A DNA stretch of 64,000 bases from Gordionus sp. m RMFG-2023 (taxonomy: Eukaryota; Nematomorpha; Gordioida; Chordodea; Parachordodidae): positions 13,183,561 through 13,247,560 of the forward strand of contig NC_088775.1 in NCBI RefSeq assembly GCF_954871325.1, in the 5' to 3' direction. Each line of letters starts with the position of its first letter. Position 1 is the stretch's first letter. This document shows positions 11,742 through 22,080 of the stretch, in pieces. The translations under genes were made by a program, and so were the position numbers. Under the pieces are notes generated by a model that was not told the origin of the DNA, searched no databases, and saw only the letters and a list, made by a program, of their open reading frames with translations.

Positions 11742-12683
11742 ATTATAATGGATTTTTTTCTATAAAAAAAGTGTAATATAAATATTAGATTCTATAGTCT
11801 CAACACCAAAGTTTGCTTTTATTAAGTTAAAAAAGGATAAAGAATAAAAATTCCAAAATTAATATAATACCTAGTAATGTGTTGTACTTGTGTGCAAATA
11901 AGAAAATCAAATGGAAGAATGACCAAATCCTTTTTAATGGTAAAATAGGTTACTCCAGAGATTTTAAAATTGCTATTACTTAAAGTGAAGTTAGATCGGG
12001 TTTTTTTAACGATTTTTTATTTTATCCTAGCTAACCTATATATAGAGTTCCATCCATTGTTACAGCATAGTATTTCAAAATATTTTTTTCTAAACTTTTG
12101 AACATCATTTTATAAATGTTAATCTCGTTTGAAAAATAACTTTTAATAATAAAATGTAATATAATTAAAATAAATTTACGCTTGTTGTTGCAAGTATTTT
12201 TAATTTATATTAGAGTTATGCGATCTAATAATAATTGTTGAATTTTTGTTCTAGTTTCAAGTCGCTGATTTTAAAACTCTTGTAAAACAGTTTTTTCCCC
12301 AAGGATACTAACATACGTGGTGTAATATATTTATATATGTTTCGATATATAGCATCCATTTAAATAATGTCTTATATAATTTTATTTTATTTCATTTAAA
12401 TAATATATCTATATAATTTATATATTAATTTAAATAATATATATAATTTATTTAATATATTAATTTAAAATAGCATTATTTAGTTATTCAAAAAATCATA
12501 CATTACTAATTTTGAAAAAGGTATAATATATAAAATGCATTATTTAGCAAAAAATTGAAAATTACATTTAAACTTAAATAGTTCATGACTCACTCTTGCT
12601 TTACCGGGATTATTTTTACCTTTAATAAAAGATAAAAAGGCTTTTCTTCTAACACATATAGAAATAAAAATTTATTCCGAATG
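11742..12683. other. AT-rich DNA without recognisable feature
   Basis: Poly-A/T-rich stretch with short TAATTTAAATAATATATA-type repetition around 12390-12470. No gene or repeat family is recognised. Confidence 0.45.
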
Positions 12684-12915
12684 TATATCTTATGCTTACA
12701 TAAACCTATAGCAGAAACACCTTATGACATGTTAATCAAACCAACAAAAAGTTATTCTTCCAAGAAGCCAACTTTAGAACATTTCTACTTTTACAAATAT
12801 ATATCTTATGCTTACATAAACCTATAGCAGAAACACCTTATGACATGTTAATCAAACCAACAAAAAGTTATTCTTCCAAGAAGCCAACTTTAGAACATTT
12901 CTACTTTTACAAATC
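12684..12915. repeat. Perfect or near-perfect 116-bp tandem duplication
   Basis: The block starting tatatcttatgcttacataa at 12684 is repeated at 12800 with a 116-bp period and no difference that I can see across the unit. It lies within the gag-like part of the Gypsy fossil. Near-identity inside otherwise old sequence implies that the duplication is much younger than the insertion, or that it is an assembly artefact. Confidence 0.9.
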
Positions 12916-14300
12916 ATCACAGGAGATAGAAGAATCCATAAATGAATATAGAAATTAAAACCTGAAGGATAACTATAAAACAGTATCATGCGACAATGTA
13001 GTTACAGGGATAAATGATGAAAAAAATGAATTTATTAACTACTAAAAAATTAACTTAGGAAAATGACGTTAAGATTACCACAGCTATCAAGACCACAGAA
13101 ATAATAGTCACGACAAAATCATCTGCAGGATTAGAGGTAAATAAAATCACCAAGAAATAATTATGGTTTAAATACCCTAAAGAGGGAGTCTAAAAACGTT
13201 AGAAATAAACGGAATAAAATTTAAAAATAATGTAATTTTTCAAAGAAAAGATCGAATTTCTAGGTCATACCATCAGCAAAGAGGGTATCACTACAACTAA
13301 TGAGAACGTAAACGTAATTTTAGACCTGGCGTTACCAAAGAGCATCAAAGAGTTTTATCCTTCTTAGGTAACACCAATTATTAGCATAAATTTTAAACAA
13401 TTTTTTTAACCATACCGCACCTTTATATAATTCTCTTATAGAAAAATGTAGCATGGAGTTAGATAAAAAAAAACAAATGTAATTAATAATTTAGAAAAAA
13501 ATTAATATAGGAACCACTTATTCTAACCTATTGTAATCCTAAACATTCGATAACATTGGTTGCTGATGCCTCTCAATACGAATAGGATCACTTCTGTTTC
13601 GCATGATTAACAAATAGGAAAAGCATTTAATTTGATTCATGAATCAAACTATATTGCAGATAAGTAAAGTTTTGTTAATCATATTTGTTGATTAAATTTA
13701 AATAATATTTGGTAATAATTTTGCTAAAATTACTGATCATATACCATTCATATCGTCACTTAACTTAATCTACCTAAAAGATTAATCCGCCACAATTAAG
13801 ATGATTTGTAATTATTACTAATTACAATTATGAGTTGCAAACTACGAGAAGCTTAAAAACATAGCAATGTGAATATGCTTTAGCATTTTTTAATTGGCGG
13901 TAAACCATCTGTCCGGGAAAATTAGATATTAGTTTAATGGCAGCGGTTGCCATCCCATTAGTCTTAGCTCTATTACTGTTGATAACAACTGGTTGGCACA
14001 AAGATTAAGATCCCAAACCGTTTTTACAACTCCGAATAAAGAACTCTCACAATAGATACAGGATGTATAATCTAGGGAATAAGAACCATAACAATTAAAA
14101 TTTCAAATACATAACCACTTTTTGCCATTTTCAATATCCGAATATTGTTAGATAATAATTCTTGATCAAAAATCTATACAGTGCACCTTACTACCTATAA
14201 TCGAATAGGTGAAACGCTTAATCCCATGAAAAGTAAAAGGAAAACAAAGATATAATGCAAGATTTCCATTTTAATTATCGAAATACCCCTTAAATAATAA
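12684..14300 (+). mobile_element. Ty3/Gypsy retrotransposon fossil (Mag/CsRn1-like), plus strand, broken
   Basis: Plus-strand remains in the order expected of a Gypsy internal region. The first part (about 12700-13160) resembles the gag of animal Mag-type elements. A second part (about 13235-13400) resembles the end of reverse transcriptase, with the FLGHTIS and SFLGNTNY motifs. A third (about 13530-13600) resembles RNase H, with VADASQYE. Weak similarity continues toward 14300. The element is heavily broken, with dozens of breaks and large parts absent, and looks old. Whether the LTR-like repeat at 15153 ever belonged to it is not clear. Confidence 0.7.
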
Positions 14301-15152
14301 CAAAACAATTTCCGTGTTCTATATGCTTAAATTTTAACCAATTTGTCCATTGCAATTACTAAAATCAATTTATATCGTCTATAAAAGAGGTGAGGTAAGA
14401 ACCATCCGCCTTAAATATTTTTTTGTAGGGGCAGATATCCAAAGGAGGGAGGTAAGTGGGGTAGGTATTATCACCAAATAATGTTTATTTGATCGCGCCC
14501 AAAGGGTGTGGGAAGTTTTTAGGGAGTGGGCAGGATCTATTTTGGAGGGGGGGTTGCCTCCAATAAACTTCCTGTCATGCATAGAAGCCTCAATTACCGT
14601 TTTTTTAAAATATAAATGAAAAAATATAGGCAATTATAACTAATATCATTTTTAAAAAGGGGACCGAATATGGATTGAAAATCTCATTGGAATAGGTTGG
14701 CTTACAAGGAGAACAGTTTAAATTTTTTACTTTCACATATAAATTATCTAATTGTATTTGTACTAGTATCTTATGCACTCTCTTTCAAGAAAATGATATT
14801 CATTTAGTTGACATCGTGAAAATCCATAACGTATCATATTAGGGCTTAATTAAATTAGGTGATGAATTTTATAAATTATATGATAAGTTTAAAGTCAAAG
14901 CAACTATTAATGATTTTGATATTCGCATATCTCGATTCACACCAAGACATGCCTATCTTTCAAATGTTGCATTAGAGTAGATAATATTTTGATGATTAAA
15001 ATATTAATTTATCAGTTCTTTAAAAAATCGACACAATTGAGGCTTCAACAATATTACCCTTTTGGATAAGTTTTTAAGCCAAATAAATGACATGTTCTTA
15101 ATTGATCAAGCGGTCCTTACTAAGAATCATAATTAAATTATTATATATTTAT
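14301..15152. other. Unassigned stretch between the Gypsy fossil and the LTR-like repeat
   Basis: About 14380-14620 is distinctly less AT-rich, with purine/G-rich blocks (gggtgtgggaagtttttagg, ggaggggggg). It is open on the minus strand for 84 codons, but I recognise no family. About 14860-14990 is coding-like on the plus strand (DEFYKLYDKFKVKATINDFD). It could be a diverged continuation of the upstream fossil or another relic. Confidence 0.35.
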
Positions 15153-15477
15153 TGTAACTGTTGAAAAAAAGAAGAAATAAATTTAATATAATACATCAAA
15201 TGTCAGTTATTTTCTGACAGGGGAATTAAGTTTTCCTTGGGGGAGGAAGAGGAGGAGATGATCACATGGAGTTTTATTGTTAGGAAAAAGTCCTTAGTTG
15301 GAGATTTGGAGATATTGGGTTAATTGTAAAAGATGTCAGCTGTGGACCTTTGGGAATTGAAGAATTGGATAATTATGATTTATTATATTATATTTTTCTT
15401 AATGGATAGATATTAGATTGTTGTTTTATTTAATGAATAAATTTGGGTCGTCTTATTATGAAATATGGTTTGTTTTA
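15153..15477 (+). repeat. LTR-like direct repeat, left copy
   Basis: Left member of the pair. It contains an aataaa shortly after its start and the landmark blocks gaggaagaggaggagatgat and agattgttgttttatttaat, which are shared with the right copy. Confidence 0.8.
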
Positions 15478-16000
15478 TTGTTGCCAGCTGACCAGGATCG
15501 GAAGATTTGGAGTGATTCGGTTTTAAAGGTAAAACAAAATTTTTTGTATATATATTATATGATAAATTTTGACAACGCATAAGTACTAACCACTATACAG
15601 GAGTAGGTGAGATTAAGGGGTGAGTTAAGAGTTTCTATACTTATATATTTGCTTACAAAGGTAAAGATAGAAAGTATGTAATGGGTATTAGGCAAGAATA
15701 TGGAAATAAGATAAGGAATTTAAGACAGTAATATTTGGTATATTATCTTATGTCTAGATGTATATGGTACATCCAATTTTGATTATTATTTGATATGCCT
15801 TAAGACTCATTGAATGGTGTTATAGGTATTCAGTCATAGGAAGATAAAAGACCTCATGATCAGCAGGAGAAAGGATTGCTAAATATTTAAATATTTGAAA
15901 TTTAGGAAAATATATATGGAAATAGACTTTTGTAATAAAGTGTATATTATAATTATGCATTTTGGGTCTTTAAAGGGATGGACATGTGTGGGATCATTTT

Positions 16001-16120
16001 TTATTATTTAATGTTAATATATTGTATTTGTAATTCAGTTTCAATTAAGGTTGATGTGTTATTAAGGGATATTTATTATTAATTAATGGTAATATATTGT
16101 ATGTGTAATTTAGTAGGGAA
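16001..16120. repeat. Two-copy tandem repeat, about 72 bp period
   Basis: ttattatttaatgttaatat followed by attgtatttgtaattcag (16001 on) recurs in modified form from about 16073 (aatggtaatatattgtatgt then gtaatttag). It lies in the body of the LTR-bearing element. Confidence 0.55.
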
Positions 16121-16451
16121 AATATTTTTACAGATAAGGTCAGCCCATGTTGAGGGGTATGCCTTGAGGTGAAAATATTGTTTAGTTTGCATACTGGGGA
16201 AAGTTTTTTTGGTGCAAATTTTTTTTTTGTAAATTTATGATGCATATTACATTTTTATCTTTGTAATAAGTTTATAACACATCACTATTTACTATTTATT
16301 TATGAACATTTTTTTTAAAGAAAAGACTCAAATTATTTTATATTGTGAAGGTATATTAAAAATTCTTTACGTATATACCATATAGCCCATTATATTCTCA
16401 ATTTTTGTTACTTTGCATTCTACATTTTTGTGAATTTGTGCTAATTGTGAT

Positions 16452-17668
16452 TAGGCCTACAAAAAAACGAACGAATCGAATAATACTATTATTCGTATTC
16501 GATTCGAAAATTCGAATAGAATAATTGCGCTATTCGTATTCGTACGAATAATAAAATCATTATTCGTTTCGATTCGTCGAATATTCGATTCGATTCAAAA
16601 AATTTTCTAAAGCTTATAAAATATTTTGCAAAAAAAATTTTACAGGTGTTTAAAGATGACACTTTTAAGGATTCTCTAAACTAATTGTCATTACAATATA
16701 AAAATTTATAGAAAATAAACGAAATAAAACCCAATGATTTCATATAACGTTAACCAAACAAATTGACCAAAATATCCGATTTTTAGAATTAGAATTGCTT
16801 AAAAAAAATATTTAAACTATTTCTTCAATCTAATATTCAAATTTTATTAAAATTTTCTAAAAATGTACAATAATCTCATTTTATAAAATATAATACACAA
16901 AAATATAAAATCATAGTAAATCCGAATTTGATAATATCCAATTTTTTAAGCTAAAAGTCTTTCTAATAGTTTCCTCCTTCAAAGACATTCTATTTTTCAT
17001 TATCATATTTGTTCCTATTGAGAACAACCGCTCACATGAAGCCGAAGATCCCTGAATTGACAATATATCAGTTGCCATTTTCAACAACACAGGAAAACGA
17101 TCCCCATGCAATCTCCACCATTCTAAGGGAACTGATTCTTATTTCGTTAAGATATGTCTCCACCTTACATACTGATGCGATGTTATTTTGTTTAAAAATT
17201 CTATCCATGTTCGACTGTAATATTGGGTTAACTGATGTTGATTTGATATTATATTTTATTTTGTAATCATTATATACATCTTTAAATTTTTCTAATAGAT
17301 TTGTCGTGTCTATGTTATATGTAGTTGGTAGTTGCTCAAAAAATTCCATTTTTAGTCTAGGATCCAGTATTGTTGATATTATAGTGTGAATATTTGTTAA
17401 GTTATAATAAGTTTCTATTTTCTCAATCGCATTGATAGAGTTTATAAAATCGAGATTTATTTTACTTTCAATAAAATATTTGCGAATAATTACGAATATT
17501 TATATATAAATAATTTCGAATAATTTCGAATAATACGAATAATTTTCCTCATTATTCATATTCGATTCGAAATTTCGAATCGAATAATTGTGTTATTCGT
17601 ATTCATAAAATACGAATCGAATCGAATCAAATCGAATATCAAATAACAAATAATTCGTTTTAGGCCTA
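16452..17668 (-). mobile_element. Non-autonomous hAT, 1217 bp, exact ends and 8-bp target duplication
   Basis: The element starts TAGGCCTA and ends TAGGCCTA, which is palindromic and therefore an inverted repeat. It is flanked by the exact duplication ATTGTGAT (16444-16451 and 17669-17676). Both terminal zones (about 16467-16600 and 17490-17655) are packed with TATTCG/CGAATA and GATTCGA motifs in both orientations, giving strong inverted complementarity. The middle retains only the C-terminal part of a minus-strand transposase. It is nested in the LTR-bearing element 15153-18707, so it is the younger insertion. Confidence 0.93.
16911..17349 (-). pseudogene. hAT transposase C-terminal remnant
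   Basis: Two minus-strand frames that overlap near 17068-17111 together cover about the last 140 residues of a hAT transposase. The upstream frame reads MEFFEQLPTTYNIDTTNLLE. The downstream frame carries the dimerisation signature FPVLLKMATDILSIQGSSAS followed by CERLFSIG, a conserved hAT C-terminal block, and ends at 16911. The frame change near 17090 breaks continuity. The N-terminal zinc finger and the catalytic DDE core are absent, as expected for a deletion derivative mobilised in trans. Confidence 0.85.
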
Positions 17669-18284
17669 ATTGTGATGACAGAGTTAGGTAGAAATGGTAT
17701 ATTTTTCTTAGGATACTGAGTAATTCCTAGATGGAAAATATTGTATTTTCTACATATTATATATTTGTTCCTACATATAAAATATTAAATGTATTTATAT
17801 ACGTATGTATTGTAATTTTTTTTAAAATCTTTATTCGGCAAAGTTTCGCTATTATTTTTAATACCTAAAGATGGATTTTTCTATTAATTTTAGGAAATAT
17901 TTACAGAAATGTAGCTTTGTTTTTTTTCACATGACCAAAGGAAAATTACATGTGTTGAAATTGCATTTCACACATAGATCGGTTTCACATTACATTATTA
18001 TATGTAAAATCATTATTTCTTAATTACCATGAATCATACCGAAATAATGTGTATTATAGCTCATATTTCCCAAATGTCTTAAAGTGAATGAATTATTATG
18101 TTTTGCTGATATTACATTGTCCATATTAATGTTCCATAGATTATAAATGCAGATACCCCAATGTACATGTCATTATCGATAATATGTGTTTTCGCGATTA
18201 TATATTGAAGGGTATCGGCGATATTATATTATAAATCATTATAAGGGAAGACGATTCGACAACCCTGAACGTCTTCAAGGCGTC

Positions 18285-18362
18285 TCGATACAATTCAAAA
18301 AGGTGATTCGATACAATTCAAAGGGGGATTCGATGCAATTCAAAGAGGTGATTCGATACAAC
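18285..18362. repeat. Minisatellite, 22-23 bp unit, about 3.4 copies
   Basis: TCGATACAATTCAAA followed by an 8-bp purine-rich spacer (aaggtgat and variants) starts at 18285, 18308, 18330 and 18353. It sits just upstream of the right LTR-like repeat. Confidence 0.85.
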
Positions 18363-18408
18363 ACCACCACAGAGAGAGGGACGCTGGGCTTGTGAAGGGT
18401 GGGCGTGT

Positions 18409-18707
18409 TGTAACTGTTGAAAAAAAGAAGAAATAAATTTAATATAATTTTCTGACAGGGGAATTAAGTTTTCCTTGACGGAGGAAGAGGAGGAGATGAT
18501 CACATGGAGTTTTATTGTTAGGAAAAAGCCCTTAGTTGGAGATATTGGATTAATGGTAGAAGATGTCAGCTGTGGATCTTTGGGAAATGAAGAATTGGAT
18601 AATTATGATTTATTATATTATATTTTTCTTAATGGATAGATATTAGATTGTTGTTTTATTTAATGAATAAATTTGGGTCGTCTTATTATGAAATATGGTT
18701 TGTTTTA
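18409..18707 (+). repeat. LTR-like direct repeat, right copy
   Basis: Right member of the pair described at 15153-18707; preceded by a purine-rich stretch. The flanking bases on the outer sides of the two copies do not give a clear short duplication. Confidence 0.8.
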
Positions 18708-19133
18708 ATATTGACCCCTATATTTCTTATCACTTGTACAAGATAAGGGGTGTAACTATTTTTTTTTAAATTAAGGCTCAAATTTTAAATAAATAGCATC
18801 TATTTAGACAAATATATTTATATTTTATTTAAATAACTTTCTACCAAATTTTAAGACTAATTTTAATTTAAATACATATATTTTTCCTTGTGACACTTAA
18901 ATCATTTTTTTATTATAATTTGCTTTCTTTCGCCATAAGCATAAAATCATATGGTGAAAAATAAAAAAATATTATATGAAAAAAAAGTATTTAATATAAT
19001 CTTATAGATAATATTTTATTAGATTATCTAGCATATCCAAATGAGACAAGTAATATTTTAAATAATTCAAGTACAAAATATTCAATTGATTATTTTATTT
19101 ATTTAATAGATTCCTCTCAACCTTCAGTTTTAT
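18708..19133. other. AT-rich DNA without recognisable feature
   Basis: No coding region or repeat family seen. Confidence 0.45.
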
Positions 19134-19351
19134 TAGTGTTGTTAAACTGCTCTATTTGAGCCGATTTTTAAAAACGATTAATTCATTATTTTATCCAAAA
19201 AATATCAGGCAAACCTGAATTTGCTCATAGATGGCATAAAGGTCTGGAAATATATTATAAAATCTCGAGGTCTCTACAATATATTTCTGGCTAAAATATT
19301 TAAGTAGCCATTTTTAAAAATCGGCTAGAATCAAGCCGTTTAACAACACCA
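19134..19351. mobile_element. Family A foldback MITE with 7/8 target duplication
   Basis: 218 bp, from TAGTGTTGTTAAACTGCTC to GCCGTTTAACAACACCA. Flanks are AGTTTTAT (19126-19133) and AATTTTAT (19352-19359), seven of eight bases equal, supporting hAT-type insertion. Inner inverted blocks (aaacctgaatttgctcatag and facing tataaaatctcgagg) are present but diverged. Confidence 0.82.
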
Positions 19352-20388
19352 AATTTTATTTAAATGAGGATCCCCAATCGTGCAATTCATTAAAAGGTAC
19401 ATCTATTTATAAGTATTAATTTATAAATAATTATTACATTAGACGATTATACACATCAAACTAAATTAAATTTTTAAATATTCAAAGTAGTTTCCCAATT
19501 AATCATCTTAATTTAAAAAAAAATTTAAATAGCTTTTAGTTGTGTATTAAATTTACATACTTTTAAAATATTAAAGATATCTTTGTTTTTAAGAACTTTT
19601 ATTGGTTAAAAGGGTTAAAGCATTTGATTTAGATTTTGGTATAGCGACAAAGTCCCCCTCAAAATTGTATCTAAATAAGAGTTTTAAAAATTTATAGACA
19701 TTTTTTTAAATCAATCTGTTCATTTTTTAGCACCCCCTTTTTATACAAAACCAAGAACATTTTTTTCTTTAAGATGGATCAAAATTTACATAAATAGATT
19801 GTGACATCAAATTAATGATAAGGTCATTAAAAGATCTAATTCATTACAAAGGAGGTTACTTTTATTTTTGTAAAAACTATGGTAGTTTATTATGCAATAT
19901 TTTTTAAGAAATGTTTTCGTTATATATTAGAATTGGGTCATTTTTTTCTATTAGTTTTTCTTATAAATCAATTTTTTTAAAGTATATATTTATTTTTTAG
20001 TGATTCATAATAGTAAATTTGATTAACAACTCCATTTGTAGCCGTTTCAGCCGATTCCAAAAACGGTTGATTCAAATTTTTACCCCAAAGCTACACTAAA
20101 TATTTTATAACTAAAAAATTATATTTAGAATTTATTTATCATTTTAATTTTTTTACTTTACATTTTGCTTAATTTGTATTTTTTTTGAAAAAAATAATAT
20201 ATTTAAAATATTATCCAAATGAACCGCCTGGATTTTGATCTTTCAAAAATATTATTTAAAACAATGAGTTTTTTTAAAAAAATAAAAAAAATTGAATCTT
20301 CAGTTATGCAAAACTAAAATCCTTGAAGAGCTTCAAATTCTTACTTTATAGTCTATTTTATTTTTTTCTAAAAAGGTTCTCAGACCTG
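19352..20388. other. AT-rich DNA with one family A fragment
   Basis: Mostly featureless. A left-end fragment of family A lies at about 20023-20085 (taacaactcc..gtagccgtttcagccgattc..aaaacggttgattca). No gene is recognised. Confidence 0.45.
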
Positions 20389-21295
20389 CAGAGGTACCAT
20401 TTGCACGGCCCGGCCCGGGTTTAAAAATTTTAGGCCCGGATATTTATTTAAATATTTTTTTGGGCCTGGCCCGGATTTTTTTTTAAAAAAATTTTTTAGG
20501 CTAGGCTCGGAATTTTTTAAAATTATATTCTACCTGGTATATACAAAAAATTCACCTATTTGGTATTTTATCATATTTTTCGCCGAGTATTATCATTTAA
20601 TAAGCAAGCATATTAATTAATGTTGTTAAACGGCTCGTTTGGAGCCTATTTTTAAAACGGCTAACTCAATATTTTCGTCAGAAAAATATTGACTAAGCCT
20701 CGAAATTTCGATATTATATGTTTAGACCTTTGCTCCTTCTATGAGCAAAATTTTCAGGCTTGCGTAATATTTTTCTGGATAAAAAACTGTTAGACGCTTT
20801 TAAAAATCGGCTCAAAAGAGCCGTTTAACAACACTACATTACATATTATTTTTTTAATTCTAAACAGATATTTAGTATATTACAAATTGAAACTATAAAA
20901 AATTTGTGTAAATAATATTTTGAGAATATACCATATTAATTGTATTTTTAAAAAAAATAAAACTGATATTTTAATTAATAAAAAATATAACATATATTAT
21001 ATAACATTGTATTTAATCCTTTGCGATATTATTCCATGGCAGGAAAACTATAATTATATTATGTAATAGATACTATGAGTGTTAGCTAGTGTTAACTTTC
21101 ACCCAACATTATATTAATCATAACTATATATAATCAATCATTATATCCATATCTAATTGACGAATATAATAATACATGTTGTATAAATTTTATAAAAAAT
21201 TACGGCCCAGCCCGGGTTTAAAAAAAAAATAATTTTCAGGCCCGGCTCAGCTCTGATACCTGGGCCAGGCTTAGGGTCGGGCCTGCAGGCCTCTG
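20389..21295. mobile_element. hAT relic with GGCCCGGCCCGGG-rich ends, carrying a nested MITE
   Basis: The left end reads CAGAGGTACCATTTGCACGG then cccggcccgggtttaaaa. The right end, read inward on the other strand, begins CAGAGGCCTGCAGGCCCGAC. Facing GGCCCGG motifs (20407-20500 and 21205-21290) form the subterminal inverted zones. No coding sequence is visible, and the flanking 8-mers do not match, so the target duplication is lost or the true ends differ by a few bases. A family A MITE (20618-20836) sits inside it, so this element is the older of the two. Confidence 0.7.
20618..20836. mobile_element. Family A foldback MITE, well preserved, nested
   Basis: 219 bp, from taatgttgttaaacggctcg to aaaagagccgtttaacaacacta. 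The inner arms, aatattgactaagcctcgaa and facing caggcttgcgtaatattttt, are complementary, so the unit folds end to end. Flanks do not show a clean 8-bp duplication. Confidence 0.8.
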
Positions 21296-21431
21296 ATAAT
21301 TTTAGTATGGGTAGAGATTAAGAACATCGCCTATGATGTTATCTCGCGAAAAAAGGATTCAAAATACGTGTTACAATTTATTTTTGATATTGGTTAATTT
21401 TTAAAAATTTCATATAACAGATCAGGTATTT

Positions 21432-21490
21432 TACTGCCCCCCCTCCCTTGAAGTTACCGCATAATACAAAATTTTTGAAGCCTATGCCTG
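21432..21490 (-). mobile_element. Possible solitary hAT end
   Basis: Read on the minus strand this is CGCAGGCATAGGCTTCAAAA then ATT..GGGAGGGGGGG. It resembles the CAG..GGC(G/A)TAGCC plus poly-G ends of the ZMYM1-like hATs at 1073, 35118, 38846 and 50186. No partner end is visible. Confidence 0.35.
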
Positions 21491-21970
21491 CGATTACTAC
21501 CTAATTATTGACAATTTGTGTTATATATATCAGCACAATAAGCCATTGGTGAGTAAGTAAAATATAAAAATTTTGACAAAATCTAAAATTAAGTACAACC
21601 TTTAAAACTTACACCAAAATTTAGTACTTGATTTGTTCTTCAATATTCTTTAAACACAATATGAGTTAAAATTGACTGATTTATAAAGCAAACAGCAAGA
21701 ATAAAGTCTATGAGACGACCCGGAGCACAAATTTTAGAAACCTGATTTTGTGCTTATAATTGAATATCAGACAGATATGCAGAGTTTGGGAACGTAGACT
21801 AAAACGGGTCCAGGTTCCGAATGTATGTCAAAATGGCGGGTTTACCTTTTGTCAAATTTTTTAAAATAGTTTCTGGTTTATTAGATTTGACTCGTTTCCC
21901 ATTCTGATTCGGTAAAATTTGTTAAAAAAAATATTGAAACATTTAAAAAAATCCTATAAAACGAAATCAT

Positions 21971-22080
21971 AAAAATGAATGAATAAATGAATTAATTAAT
22001 TAATGAATGAGTGAATGAATAAATTAATGAATAAATTAGTGAATGAATGAGTGAATAAATAAGTAAATGAATAAGTGAAT
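21971..22080. repeat. Simple repeat (GAAT/TAAT)n
   Basis: About 110 bp of imperfect tetranucleotide repetition (aatgaatgaataaatgaatt and onward), with GAAT, TAAT and GAGT variants. Confidence 0.9.

Larger units (their letters stand above)
15153..18707 (+). mobile_element. LTR-bearing element without recognisable genes, interrupted by a hAT
   Basis: Two direct repeats of about 300 bp (15153-15477 and 18409-18707) start TGTAACTGTTGAAAAAAAGA and end ATATGGTTTGTTTTA. By eye they are about 95% similar outside small length differences, implying a moderately recent origin. Upstream of the second repeat is a purine-rich run (about 18370-18405), as expected before a 3' LTR. No primer-binding site, flanking duplication or gag-pol similarity is recognised in the body, so it resembles a non-autonomous LTR element (LARD/TRIM-like) or a strongly decayed one. 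Without the nested hAT the body is about 2.3 kb overall. Confidence 0.6.

Noticed and set aside
18186-18503. Short frames across the minisatellite and the LTR start
   Set aside because: Repeat-encoded peptide (IQFKKVIRYN, MQFKEVIRYN) from the 23-bp minisatellite and no independent coding evidence.
12684-18707. Reading the Gypsy fossil and the LTR-like pair as one complete element
   Set aside because: The fossil lies outside the repeat pair, no matching repeat occurs upstream of it, and the purine-rich run before the right copy fits the pair 15153/18409 as one element by itself.
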